Positions 10,476 through 22,864 of a stretch of DNA of 64,000 bases are shown here, piece by piece. Origin of the DNA: Tenebrio molitor (taxonomy: Eukaryota > Arthropoda > Insecta > Coleoptera > Tenebrionidae); the NCBI RefSeq assembly GCF_963966145.1, contig NC_091052.1, positions 14,880,001-14,944,000 of the forward strand. The letters are read 5' to 3'. The notes beneath the pieces are model-generated. The model was not told where the DNA came from. It saw only the letters and a program-made list of their open reading frames with translations, and ran no database searches. A program made the translations under genes and the position numbers. Positions within the stretch are counted from its first letter, which is position 1, and every line of letters begins with the position of its first letter.

Positions 10476-12966
10476 ATCTGTCGGGCAATATTTGTATCAT
10501 CAAATTCAATTTGATCAAATTTTAGTTTATAATTATTTTGAATAGAATCTAAAAAAAATGAAGACTTTGTACACAGGTGGAAATCCAAGGTCATATTATG
10601 AATCGCGATTGTTTAAGAGTTTCTCAAAGGAATGAAAGGTGATGTTAAAAAATATAATTGGACAGGTTTGATAAATGCATTCTTAATATCCTACTATTAA
10701 AGTGAAAATTTTTTTGTCTTTTGTTTATGGATTATTTTGCGCTTCGTCGAGCTATTTGGTCTCGTCTCAGTGCTCGTTCTCCTTGGTTGACTCTGCACAA
10801 AAAAAATATAAATTTTCAAATTCACTTGTTTCTAATTTAAAAAAGCGCCGGAGGAAAATATCCCGAAGATTTTGCAAAAGAAACAAAAATCTAAACGCTG
10901 GAGCAGTTTTTTTTTATTTTTAGATCTCAGTCTACCTTGGTATTTTTTTCTTTTCAAGGCTTCATTTTTCACACCAAAATTTTCCTCTTCGACTTTTTGC
11001 AAAATTCCAAATACACTGGTCTTGGCCATGTTTTGTCCAGATATGCGAATAATTCTGCAAACGGATCCTTGAAGAGTTCACTCCCGACTGATTTATGATC
11101 GAGATTTGCAAATAAGAGCCGATTGAAATTTTTTGCAAATTGCACCTGATAATGCCCCAATTAGCAAACGTCCGTCGACTAATGCCATCAGTAAAAAGAA
11201 TCCTTCGACCAATTTTCAGCCTTAATTAGTGTTTATTAATGGATTGTGGTTTATTTCGCCATATAAATACCGGATTTACCGACAAACCCATGAATTGCAT
11301 CGAATATGCCGCTCGCAGTTATGCATCTCTCTTGTCATTAGAATAAATTATAAACATTATGAATCACGTAATTGCGTGAGTAATATATGTGGCGGTTCCA
11401 AACACAAATCTCACCTTCGCGCTAACTCAAATTTTATTGTAATTAATCGGGGCTGATTATTCTCGAATTAATTACTTCCTAAACGGCGCTAATTCCACAC
11501 AACAACAAAAGAAATCCACCGGTTTGTTATTTCCAGAGATGAATGAATAACCCGAGAGCTATTTTAAGAAATGGATGATTAAGCACGTGAAATTATCAAG
11601 GGTTTATGTGATGAAAGAGTTTATTTGCTGCGCTTCTAAATATTTTGATTTATACCAGAACTCGAAGAGTTTCCACAATGATTAATTGATTTTGTCCAGC
11701 CGCACTACTCGGTGAACCGATCAACAAGATTCGAATTTGGCGCCTCGCGCAGCGGCATCTCCCGTTGCCTGGCGCAAGAAGACTCAAGGTCGATGGATCA
11801 AAGACAAGAAGAAAATATGCAAGGGGCGAATTTTTGTCTCGGTGGCATTAAGGCAAGCCGCAAGTCGACCAAAATTCGCTTTTAAATATTGTCGTCTGGC
11901 TTGTAATTATTGCCATGGTTAGTTTTTGTCCTCAGGTTGCATAAAATGCCATTCAACGGAACCTTCATTAAGTATCCATTAGTTAAATGTGTGCAAAAAT
12001 GTAGCCACAAAAACAGATGCGCGCGTACGTGTGTCATTACATTTTTATATAAAAGAAGAATTCGTGTCCTAAGGATAGTGATGACGGAAAGCGAGACGCA
12101 AATTGATATGATTATGATTTTTTCGACCAGACATCATAATCTGATTGGCGGTTTGGAACTGGTGCACAATGCAATCAATAATTACTGTGACACTGCTTTG
12201 TCCCAACTAATTTTATTAGAAATGGCCCCAATATGTTCCACGGTGGGACGGATTGTTGTCATTATTAAACTGCCTAATGATCATTTCAAATTGCTGCAAT
12301 TAGATTTTTTTCTTGTGGCAGGTGCTGTCACTGTTCTCGTTGGAACTGGATAGCCGGTGGCTACTTCGACATAATTTATCTTTTATTTCGCTACTTACTT
12401 AATTGCCATAAAAACGTGTAAAATTTCCAACAGGAAACTTCAGACATCTTTAAAACTCGCACACATAATGCCACTCTCGATATTATTAATTGAGAATTGA
12501 TTGCTAACATTTATCTTCTAATTTAATTATCTCACATCTAATCTGACAACTCTCTCACAACAAATTGTTGCAATCTGCTGTTACACCTTTAATAGTTTGT
12601 TCTGCAACAAAAAATTCTCTTGACACACTCTGAGTTCCTCTCATAATTGACAAATCTTGCCCAACTGTCACTTCCTCCAAAATGAGTAAACTGGAAGAAA
12701 AGATTTAAGTCTAAAGAGGAAGAAAGAAGTTATTGCAAAGCTAAGAGTAATTAGGTTCCCATATTTCATTGACGATCGGTGGTGCTCCTCAAGGGTCTTG
12801 TTAAGGACAATACTATTTCTCAAAAGTATACTGCAAAATCTTTGGTAGCAGTAGAGAAGTAAGTAGGATGTAAAATCTAGTCTTTTTAACTCGTTTTTAA
12901 AATATATTAAAAAGATATACCTATGTAAGTAAAGGTAACGATATAAATGCTGCTTTAGATTTCTAG
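10476..12966. other. ftz-Scr intergenic DNA with two FTZ-F1-type sites
   Basis: No gene is recognised. Two perfect matches to the monomeric FTZ-F1 consensus YCAAGGYCR occur: CCAAGGTCA at 10585-10593 and TCAAGGTCG at 11784-11792. FTZ-F1 is the known partner of Ftz, so these are plausible, but words of this length also arise by chance. Confidence 0.35.
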
Positions 12967-13202
12967 TACAGTTGGTTGCAAAAAAAAGGGAACACTCAGA
13001 ATAAAATTGATACATTTTTACATTTTTTTCATAGTGTGAAACCTTCTTACGAGAGATAGGTTAGAATAAGCGTCAAAATTCAATGACATTTTTAGAAATT
13101 ATTTGATGGGTATTGTCAAGTAGACAATTAATTGACAAATGGACAAAACCAAATTTACTTTAGAAAAATTTCCGTTTTCCGTTTTTTTTGCAACCAACTG
13201 TA
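12967..13202. mobile_element. Tc1/mariner-type MITE, copy 1
   Basis: This 236-bp element starts TACAGTTGGTTGCAAAAAAA and ends with the inverted form TTTTTTTGCAACCAACTGTA. TA at both ends fits the TA target preference of Tc1/mariner elements. The interior has no coding capacity. A close second copy in the same orientation lies at 47968-48207 and shares GAGAGATAGGTTAGAAT and GTCAAGTAGACAATTAATTG inside, so the family was mobilised by a transposase encoded elsewhere. Confidence 0.85.
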
Positions 13203-14480
13203 CCTGGATACTATTTTTACCATTTTCTTCTAGTTTTATATAAATTTAAAAAAAATAAAATGTACCTACTCACCATACCGGCAGAACTGATTGTTTTTTT
13301 AATGTAAATCTGTACTTTCCAGAGCTTTAGAATTTTTTCATATAATTTTTTTGATATGCAGTAACAGGACGAAAGTTATTTATATGTACTTAATTTTGGA
13401 GCACTCTTCATTTTCAAAAAATAAAAATATGACAGTTAACGTAAAGAAAAATTAAGAATTATGTATTTGGTCGGGTCAGATGTGGTGTTTTTCTACGTTT
13501 TAGAACCCCACGAGTGCTTTTAGTGAGAACACCAGTGGTAAAATATATGCTATAGTACATAGCGTTCAAAAAATTTGTGCTCAAGTGTCTTGGCGCTTGC
13601 TTTTCTTTCTGTTAACCTATGGTATAGCTTCATCAGCTGTCAAAGTATAAATTTCAGACGTCATTTATTCAGCGAATAAGCTAGCGTCATGAAATTTTTT
13701 TTTTGCAAAAGCAAATATTTTTTGAAATAACCGACAAAAGAATCTAAGCGAGGTTATGTATCTGATGGAAAGTCAAAGTGTATCAACTAAAAAACCACTT
13801 ACCTAATAGAGCTTGACCACTATTTTTTTTTTGAACGTTCGATACTTCGGACGGAGTCAAATAATTCGACTATAGGTACGTTAGTCGATGTATCATTTGA
13901 AAGTTGTTACTTAAGTGCCACAACGGCTTGTCAATTAAATTTTGAAGAGACATGAACTTGTAAGAAATAGGGAGAAAAGTGTAAAAACAGGAAAAATGTT
14001 GCTAAGTAAAGAAAATGCGATAGATTTTTTAAAATGTAATTCTTGTATCGGGCTGAATAAAAGTAAGAAAATAGATTGTCGTGTCCACATTTGAATAAAT
14101 TTTTTAATGGTAACGAGTATTCGCTCTGTTTCAAGTTTGACCTTAAACATGAATATTTTAAAAATGAACTTTTAAATAATTTAAAATATCAATCTAGTGT
14201 TTTTTTGTTAGTTGCGAGCGAAGCTTTCGGAAGAAGTTTCTTTGGGTGGCATGCGAGGTCCTGTACTTACGTGTCTTTGAACTGATCGTTTTAAAAAAAA
14301 GAAAAAAGCGTTTAATTTGGCATCGACGAGGCGATCGAAGGAACGGTGGAAGAGCGTGATAAGGCGATCCAGGAGCTGTTTTATTCAAATCGGATCCATC
14401 AGCAACCGGGTCCTTATCGTGGTTTAATTGGTGTAACTCCTCCGTCGAGGTGAATTTAACGAGTCGACCGCGATGAAAAC
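13203..14480. other. AT-rich intergenic DNA, nothing recognised
   Basis: Low-complexity AT-rich sequence with short open frames on both strands and no domain, RNA gene or clear repeat. Confidence 0.5.
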
Positions 14481-15144
14481 CCCAAAAAAAAAATATGTGT
14501 GGTCCGTCCCTCGCCCCCCGCGGCGCTCCACCTGAGAGGGACGAACGACCGAGCCGCATCTCCCTAATAAATAAGTTGGAATGATTCATTACGTTCCTGC
14601 TACCGGAATACGGGAAACACACACTGCTCAGCTGAGCGTCAAATCTTAAACAATTCACAAATTATCAATTTGAAAGTCCGGGTCCCGCCCCTCGCCCCTC
14701 CGAAACTCCACCCCGCGCGTGCGCCGCCGCAGCTCCAGCACGCCGCTCCGTGTGGAGTGTGCATGCCGGCGTGGAAGTCTCCCCCCCATTTGGTCCATCT
14801 CTGTTTTTCCCGCAGACATCGCGAGTAGTGTCTCGGTCCTGTTGGAGTCCTCGCCCCGCGAGGATCGCATTCTCGCATACTAAACCCAATCAAAGTGCGG
14901 TATTGGGCAGTCGTGGCGCCGCTACGCAACCGTCTCGACGCGACGTCCATCACTATCACATAAACCTCCACGTGTGACGGTCGATGGTAGTTCTTGAGCG
15001 TCGTCGATGTAGTTCCTCGGGCGCGATGTCATTCGGTGGTACTTGAGCCCAGTCGGACAGTTCCAGGCCACGTGCCAGTGTTGTGCCCAGTGCCCAGACT
15101 AAGACAGTGCCCCAAGCCTATGATGTAATAGCACTTGATCGAAG
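14481..15144 (+). promoter_or_regulatory. Scr: Scr GC-rich promoter and leader region
   Basis: Base composition shifts sharply to GC-rich here and stays so through exon 1. TCATTC at 15029-15034 is a perfect match to the insect initiator TCAKTY, with A+1 at 15031. AGTTC at 15059-15063 and GGACA at 15055-15059 match the downstream promoter element RGWYV but sit at +29 and +25 instead of the ideal +28. No TATA box is visible, which fits the known TATA-less, initiator/DPE style of many fly Hox promoters. Very short upstream frames precede the real start: ATG-TAG at 15007-15012 and ATG-ATG-TAA at 15120-15128. The true start site is not proven. Confidence 0.4.
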
Positions 15145-15829
15145 ATGAGTTCGTACCAGTTCGTCAACTCCTTGGCCCAGTGCTACGGCCAGCAAGCCCG
15201 CGCCGGGGCCGAGCAGCCCCACCAGGCCTCCAGCCCCGGGGGCGACTACTACAACCCGAACGCGGCCGCCTCCACCTACCCGCCGGCCTGCTACTCGCCG
15301 CCCCAGGTGGCCCCGCAATACCCGCAGCACCCGTACGCGACCCCCGCGCCCGGCCACGGCCTCCAGCCCACCATGGGCGACTACACCCAGCTGCAGCCGC
15401 AGCGCCTCCAAGGCGGCACCACCCACCTGCACCACGCCAGCCCCGGCGCGCAGAGCCCCGGCATGCTCAACCCCTCGGCCAGCTGCAAGTACGCCGACTC
15501 GACCTCCTCCACGGGGGTGGCCTCGCCGCAGGACCTCAGCACCAACGGAGCGCCCACCAGGAGCACGCCGCCGCTCTCGACCGCGCAGAGCACCAGCACC
15601 GCCACCAAGAGCTCGGGCCTCACGTCGCCCCTCTCGGTCAGCACCTCGCCGCCGGGGAAGGCCGCCACCGGCTCCTCCACCGCCTCGCAGAACTTGTCCT
15701 CGCCGGCCTCCAGCACCAGCTCCACTTCGAGCAACGAGAAGACCGCCAACAACAACAACTCAAAGAGCGGCAGCTCGAGCAACCCGCCGCAGATCTACCC
15801 CTGGATGAAGAGGGTTCATCTCGGACAAA
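15145..15829 (+). CDS. Scr: Sex combs reduced, coding exon 1
   Basis: Encodes residues 1-228 and the first base of codon 229 of a 329-residue Antennapedia-class transcription factor that sets labial and first-thoracic identity. Scr signatures appear in order: the N-terminal octapeptide region MSSYQFVNSLAQCYG, DYTQLQPQRL at 79-88, SCKYA at 113-117, a long Ser/Thr-rich stretch from about 118 to 216, and YPWMKRVHLGQ starting at 218, whose YPWM contacts Exd/Pbx. The donor is CAAA|GTAAGT, phase 1. The ATG in AAGATGAG is the first that opens this frame. Third codon positions are almost all G or C, very unlike exon 2, and this GC bias explains the long spurious frames on both strands over the exon. 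Confidence 0.96.
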
Positions 15830-17823
15830 GTAAGTGCGCTCGTGTAAATCATGGGGTGTCGGTAGGGGCGATAAATCAAGCGGCCGCCACTTGCGGCTTA
15901 AATATTGATAATCCGACCATCTTACGGCAATCTCTCAAGAACCACTTGTGGATCCGCTTTTGCTGATTTAGATGTAAACGCATCCATCCAATTACGAATG
16001 ATGGTTCGCCAATGAGATAATAACACACTCGAGACTCCCGGGGCATGGGTCTCGACGGTAAAAAATGTTCACCGCCCCTGCAAAACTTGACACTTACCTC
16101 CAACGGCTCAACAAAACGAAAACAATCCCACCATTCAGCAATCTATAATTACGACTGCATTTACAGATAACAATTGCATTATGCGTCTCGTCTTATTCTC
16201 GTGCACTCGATAAATTAGCCCTCGATGCCCGCCTATTATCGCCGTTCGAAAAAAAACTGCCCCGCTCTTCCATAAATCTTCCCCAAAGTAAACCTACCTA
16301 TTGTGTGATAAATTGAAATGGGGTGTAAATTTCATACGGTAATACACACATCATAACTCCTTAAACCGCCTCGCTTTAAACCGCCCCGAACAAAGGGATG
16401 TTGCTTTCCTACGAACCGCAACGTCTCAGGTAATCAACGATTTCGTCGCCCGACCGCTCCACAAACCTTCCCCCGGGACCCTATCTCGAGCTGATCCCAT
16501 TTTTAATTGGAGGCGGCGCGACTCGGGCGTGGCGGTTCGATTCGATCATAATCGCAATCAAAAAATTTTCCACGCCATTTCTGTACATCCCCGATTGATT
16601 ACGGCCACGATGTAATCGCGATCTCTGCTGTCGGTAAACAAATGGGCGGCTAAATTGCCAGACTGCAACAAACTAATTAAGATGTGGGCATGCATTGCAC
16701 TCTTCTTACACCGATTTATCTATCGTAATGGTTCGATTAAACGGACCAATCGGTCGCGTTCATTCAATTTCCATCACATTTTTTGACGGATTCGGTGGCG
16801 AAATGCCCCAACAGCATTCGCACCAATCCCCCTTCGACGACAAGAATTTTTTGCCATTTTATTCCACCTCTTCGGCGAGATTTTAACTACTTTTTGAATT
16901 ATTTGTGCAGGTGAAGATTAGCGTAAGTGCGCGACGACAAAAACCACCCTTCTAATTGAATTTGTCTATAAATAGAAAAAGCCCATTAGCACCGCGTTAC
17001 GTGGTGATTAAAATAATTGTTCAAATCGTTGACTTTAATTTTTTTATTTTGTGCAAGTCGGCGGATGTGGAATAAATGAGGGGGGTTTGCATGCAAAAGC
17101 ACAAAGAAAACTTTGCCCAACTAGCATTTGTCAAGTTCTGAATCTGTACCTAAGACGTGTTATTGCAATAGAACTAAATTAAAAAACGACTCTTGAGCTT
17201 GGAATTTTATTGCAAATTATTTGTGTCCAAAATGGACAACGGAAATGATTCAGGGAAATTAAGAAGAGAGTGAACTTTCATTTAATTTCATGGAATTAAT
17301 TTTTAAACTGTTTAATTTCATATTTTCTATGCATTTTTGGCAGACTTTTACCAATCGTAATAAATGATGATCAGCAACAACAAATTTTAAAGAAAAAATA
17401 AATTACACCATTTAAAATATTTTTGGTGAAAATGAAAGCACAAAGAAGCTCTGACAAACATCTAGAAAAGTGTAAAGAACAAAATCGTACAAGATTGTCC
17501 TTTCGCGAGGCATAAAATTAAAAGTATGTAATAACTAGTAAACATTTTTTAAAATTATATTTTATGAAAGTTCTCTCATATTTGTCCATTACCTAGGCAA
17601 AAGATAAATCTCTGAAATTTCTGCTTTTTTTCTCCTTTGCAATTCTAACTCAATAGCTTTTGAAAATTATTTACAAAAAATAGTTCCGCCAGAGAAACTT
17701 AAAAAGAAGACTCTTTTGCCGCTTTAGAGATACACTTTAAAGCTTTTAAAACATCGATTTTCTACTTGCAAATCATTTGCCGCGCAGCTACTCACAATTC
17801 TATTTTTTTAATAATGAAAAGAA

Positions 17824-18345
17824 TATTTTTTAGGGTTGTGCAGACATAAAAGAGGGTTGGAATGGTTTGAGAATCATTTGTCATTTGTTTAGATTTCTGT
17901 CCTCGCTCTTGATCATTTTGAGAAAAACTTTGTCACTTTTACATTTGTTAGAAACAATTTTTTATTTCGACAATTTTTAAAATTTAATCTAAGCGAAATC
18001 AAAAGAGCTCTCTCGATATTTGTACACTAGGTATAAGATAAATTATCTGTCTAATACAAATAAGAAGACTTTTGTTTTTTCTCTTGACAAATTAATTGAA
18101 ATCAAAAAATTAAAAAATAAATCTGGAACTTTCCGAATTCATTTCCGCTTAAAGAAAAATGCATAAGTTTTTAGTATCTACATTCTTTTCGAATTATCTA
18201 AAGCCATTTCCTGTGAAACGCCACACAATGAATTTTTTATTAAATATAAAAAAAAAATTGTAAGGTAGACAAACACAGAAGGGGGTTAAAATGGTCGGAG
18301 TCATTTGTCATCTATTCAAATTTTCCGTCTTCGTCCTTGCTTTCC
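17824..18345. repeat. Degenerate duplicated block in Scr intron
   Basis: Two related segments, about 17824-17926 and 18246-18345, share GTTGTGCAGACA/GTAAGGTAGACA, an AGAGGGTTGGAATGG/AGGGGGTTAAAATGG core, TCATTTGTCAT and a T(C/G)CGTC/TGTCCTCGCTCTTG-type end. The step is about 425 bp. Weaker related words (AGATAAAT, TCTCTTGACAAA) recur through 17.4-18.4 kb, which suggests an old tandem array. Confidence 0.5.
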
Positions 18346-20029
18346 TGCCATCCTACGATTAGTGACCATTTACCTGTGCCAAAAGTCATTAAGAAACCAT
18401 TCCTTTGAAAGTGGACCACCCGGTACAACAAAATCAGGCCAAATCAGATAAAACCAGTGAAAGCGATATTTTTGAAAATTACAAATTTCAGTTTCACTCT
18501 TTTTTATCACGCAGTGTACATAAAATTTGTTTGGTGTGTTATTAAAGTTTCGTCACATTTTCCAATCGTTGCCCAATAAATAATAATAATTAATTCTCCA
18601 CCGCATTATTTACGACTTTTTCTAGTGGCGTCCAAATGAATTTTATTTATGTGCGCTTACCTGCGTAATTATATGCAAATAGAAATTAAGCGGACTTTAA
18701 CTAATCACACTTGGTAATTAATAGCAATCACACCCGGTGGAAGCGTTCTTAAGTGGTGCTAATTAGAAAAATAAATAATCCGGACGCGTTAAATCCGCGC
18801 ATCCGGAGTAATAATTTCGATTGTGTATTTTCCGTTGGTCGGGATTTAATCGTCGGGCCGAAAATTCCCACATTCGTTCCCGCCGCTTCCAGCTGAAGGG
18901 CTTTTATCTCCCGACTTGGTTTTATATCGATGGTGAAGCAACACCGTGACTTCAACAGGTGTATATATTTTGCGAGCGTCTGCACAATCGAATATAAACC
19001 CTGTTGGGTAATAATGCGGGCAGGAGCAATGGCTTGTGACCCCAGGGCCATAAATATCCCGGGAGTCTTCGGGATTGCGCCACTCGGGTGTATTCTCTGG
19101 CGGCGAACATGTGTTTTGTTCCAGATGCATCTTAATGCCTTTTCAATTTTAAAACGTCTACAATTACGCCGTTTCGGACTCGTTTCCGGTCCTTTCTTTA
19201 CTAGATTTATCGCCTCTCGGAAAACTCCAAAATTCGATGCGAAACTATCGCCCGATTTTTAATTGGCGACGACCAGTTTTTGCGTTTAATTGGGTGGAGA
19301 TTAATGAATCTGATTTCAAACGTGGCGAGCTTTCAGATAAATTGCTAGACTTTCATCAAAATCTAACGCATGAGTTATCTGTGCGTGTTAAGTGGTAGGT
19401 TGCATACAATTTTCGGATTAATTGCCAGATATGGAAAGTTGTTGTGTGTGAAAAATTTTGCTGAGGAAGACATTTTATAAAATTAATCCAGGTTCATTTA
19501 AAAAAATATATAACATCTTGAAACTTTTGTCGATCTTCCAAAGGAAGTGTAATCTAGAAATGATCATTATTTTTATTCTTGGATCAAAATTATTTCAGAA
19601 AAAAATACTACATAATTCTCAGCACTTGAAAAGCAAAAAATCTTACTCTACAATGTTTTTCTTAAACGTCAATTTATCTACTCAGAGATGTAAAAAACTC
19701 CTATTTACCCATATGTCATAAATATCTCTTTACAAAAATTGTAGAATCTAAAGAGCTAATTTTTGTGTATTTTTGTATTTATTGCATTTTGTATTGTATT
19801 CACAATTGTCCAACTAAAACATATAATTTAATCAATATTTAACAAATAAATAAAATGGACATAATAATTCGCTGACAAATTTCACTGTTGCGTTTGGAAA
19901 TGCAATGCTACTGTCTCATTAAATGTGTCTGAACTGTACATTATTTGTCACATAATATATTTCAGTCTATATGTTTAAAATGTATACTTATACCTATGTT
20001 GTTACAAAATGTACACGGTGAACTTAGTA

Positions 20030-20175
20030 AAACTGACAAAAATGCACTAGACATTGACGCTATTTATAACCTCAAACTTAGATAAAGACAACCTAATTCA
20101 ACAGACGGCTTTACTACTGATTTAAATGCAAAATTTCCATGGCCTCCCATTGTGCCAACACAACGTGAATGCATT
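20030..20175 (-). mobile_element. Partial copy of a dispersed MITE-like element (GGCCTCCCATT family)
   Basis: Shares the interior GCACTAGACATTGACGC, TATTTATAACCTCAAACTTAG and CCTAATTCAACAGAC with the copies at 20846-21100 and 48352-48622, then ends CCATGGCCTCCCATT and CAACGTGAATGCAT. It is shorter than the others and appears internally rearranged. Strand is given by convention, taking the 20846 copy as +. Confidence 0.55.
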
Positions 20176-20845
20176 TTACATCATTGTGACAAAACATAAG
20201 CAGTGATCCACAATATTTTATTTTGTTTTTTTAAATTTGAAAAATTATAAATTTAAGACAAACGATATATTAAATATTCGGAATAACTTCTGTCTTATTA
20301 AACAAAAATAAGAAATTGTAAAATATACACAGATGCCCAGAATAAAATCGATTTTTTTAGAAACTCAGTGTAAAAGATTTCTGGTTCCATTCTGTAGCAA
20401 GCAAATTATACTTGGACACATTAGTAATTCATTAATAATTTTTAAACTGTACAGATATTTTTCAAAATACATATACACAGATGCCCACAATAAAATGAAT
20501 TTTTTTAGAAACACCTCACAAGATAATTAATGACTAAAAATGTTTACTTTCTTAACGTTCGTTGTTCCATTCTGTTATGAAGAAACTAAGTATTTAAGCC
20601 AATATATTTACTTTATTAAATATGTTTAAATTGTAGGTACATGATTGTTACAAAATATACACAGTGAGCCACGATAAAATACATATATTGCTTCATACCA
20701 TAATAAAAGAGCTGTAAATATAATTGAAGATCTTGAGATCTCGTTATAAATATTTAAATTTATTTAATGCTATTTAAACTCTTACACGATATACACAGTT
20801 GCTCATAATGAAATCGATTTTTACGAAACACTTAAGACATAAAAC

Positions 20846-21100
20846 GCATTCACGTCAATTTTGGTATAACGGAAGGGCATGTAAATTTTACATTTAATTT
20901 GGTAGTAAAGCTGTCTGTTGAATTAGGTTATGTTTTTCTAAGTTTGAGGTTATAAACAGCGTCAATGTCTAGTGCATTGTTATCAGTTTTACTAATTTGC
21001 AAAAAAAGAATACTCAGACATCATGTAGGCACTTTCGTGACGGAAATCGAACAGTATGTCCAACGTTAAAAAATAAATCATGGCCTCCCATTATACTAAA
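20846..21100 (+). mobile_element. Dispersed MITE-like element (GGCCTCCCATT family), copy 2
   Basis: About 255 bp. It begins GCATTCACGTCAATTTTGG and ends ATCATGGCCTCCCATTATAC. An inverted copy lies at 48352-48622, with the same interior (AATTCAACAGAC, CTAGTGCATTGTT, TCCAACGTTAAAAAATAAA in matching order). The short terminal ATAATGGGA / TCCCATTAT inverted words suggest a DNA-transposon derivative. There is no coding capacity. Confidence 0.65.
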
Positions 21101-22864
21101 ACTTAATAATATTTATACATAATAATAATTTGAGTATTTTGATCAGTGCGATAGAACCTGAACTTGCATTTTTGTATTAATTCTAAGAAAAGCTGGAGTT
21201 CTCGAAGCTGTCCAGAAATGTAAACGACAAGTATTTCCCTGAGACTTGATAATTTTTTTCATGGTACCGACTATGACATCTCTGACAACCATTTCGGATC
21301 TGTCATTTGCTTCCGCCCTCCTCCCGTCTTTTTGTGTCCAACCCGACCAGCAGATTTATCGCTTCCGCTAAATCTCGTAGCGTCTTTTCCGTCCATAATT
21401 TTCGATTAGTGCCCCGTGACATTAATTAATCGTATTAAACCGTCATTAATCCAATGGGAGCCACATAACAAGTCGAAAATTTATAAATGATTATCCAGCG
21501 CTTACCGTTCGTTAGGGGTTGTAAATGTCGCGAGGGGAGCCACAACAGATGGTTTTGGTGACGTAACGTGTTGTTAAAAATGGAAATTGGAAGAGTGAAC
21601 GGTCTGGTTGTAAAATATCGATAGTACATGTAGATAATGCGGAACCGTGACTTTAATAGACAAGTAATGACAGCCCGTTGGGTGTCGAAAAAGTGAGAAA
21701 ATTTGTACACTTTCGACATAACCTTCTATTATAGTCTCGTTAACAGGGATAGGATCGATTCGGCTCATAAATAGTTAATTTGGGAATTTTTAGAGGGATT
21801 TTCAGGCGCGAGTTTGTCTAAATAGCTCGAGAAAGTGACTGCGGATGCAGAAAGACCGCTCTTATAATAAATTTCCCAAAGTATGCAAACACACTTCAAC
21901 ACTTACATATTTGTTCGGTTTCTCACATGAAAGTCTGTTGTAAATTAGGTGCGGTACATTTACGTTACGGCGATTTATATAAAACAATTTATTGCCGTGC
22001 GAGTGGCGTGGGTGGTGCATGGTATAATATGGTCGGCTCGGGCACGAGGGATACAAATTTTACCGACATATCTCTATACAATTCTTATTAGTGTAACGAT
22101 CGTGGCTCCCTTATTAGGGAATCTGACACATTTCCACAATTAAATGTGCCAAAAACGGTTACAAATCAAAAATGAACGAAGCTTACCGTGAAAAAAAAAT
22201 TGCTTTTCAAATTAATTTGTTCAGTGTAGTCGACAAAACAATTTCGTTCTTTCTGAAGTAAGATTATGCATTTTTGCGACCGATTCAATTTTAATCTGGA
22301 GAGCAAGAAGAAATCGGAAAGTGCCAGATCAGGACTGTAATTTCATGTGATAAAAGATGAAGTTTTGTTTGTTAAAAAATATACACAGTTACCCGAATGA
22401 AATATGTAAAAAAATGACATAAAGATCACGATTTTTTGGCGCATCCCCTTGTAGTATTAGCTGTCTCATTAAAGATGTTTGAACTGTAAAAAAATACACA
22501 GTTAATTAAGAATATTTTCTTTCGTAACATTCTTTATTCGAGCTGTGGTAAAGAAATTAGCGATTTGGGGACCACATTTTTCTTTACAAGATATACACAG
22601 TGTTTCACAAAAAAACGTATCTTCAAAATATCTCTAAGCTCTAAATAGTGAATGAAGGAATTATGTGTTTGAAGGCACTTCAGTCTCATTAGATAAAAAT
22701 AAGACATTGTAAAATGTACACAGTGACTCACAATAAAATGGAATTTTTTAGAAACATAAATTCCTTGTTCAATGCTACAGTAATGACATTTTGATTTAAA
22801 GAGATAACCAATTATCCAATAATTTTGCTACTGAAACCTACAAATGTGTAACTAATAAGAAACG

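Larger units (their letters stand above)
19980..22760. repeat. Degenerate array marked by AAAATATACACAGTG words
   Basis: The core (A)AAATATACACAGTKRCYCACAATAAAAT, often followed by TTTTTTAGAAAC, recurs near 20005, 20325, 20463, 20648, 20787, 22377, 22493, 22587 and 22710. Steps within clusters are roughly 95-180 bp. The array is split into a left part (20.0-20.8 kb) and a right part (22.4-22.75 kb). A dispersed element (20846-21100) and single-copy DNA lie between them, as if an older array had been interrupted. Confidence 0.6.

Noticed and set aside
14194..14971. Minus-strand frames of 105-154 codons before Scr
   Set aside because: Composition-driven in the GC-rich promoter region; no domain and no splice or start support.
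15135..15833. Long overlapping frames on both strands over Scr exon 1, including a 232-codon + frame
   Set aside because: They are by-products of the extreme GC bias; the Scr frame has the family motifs and the correct splice junction, the others have low-complexity Arg/Pro/Ala runs.
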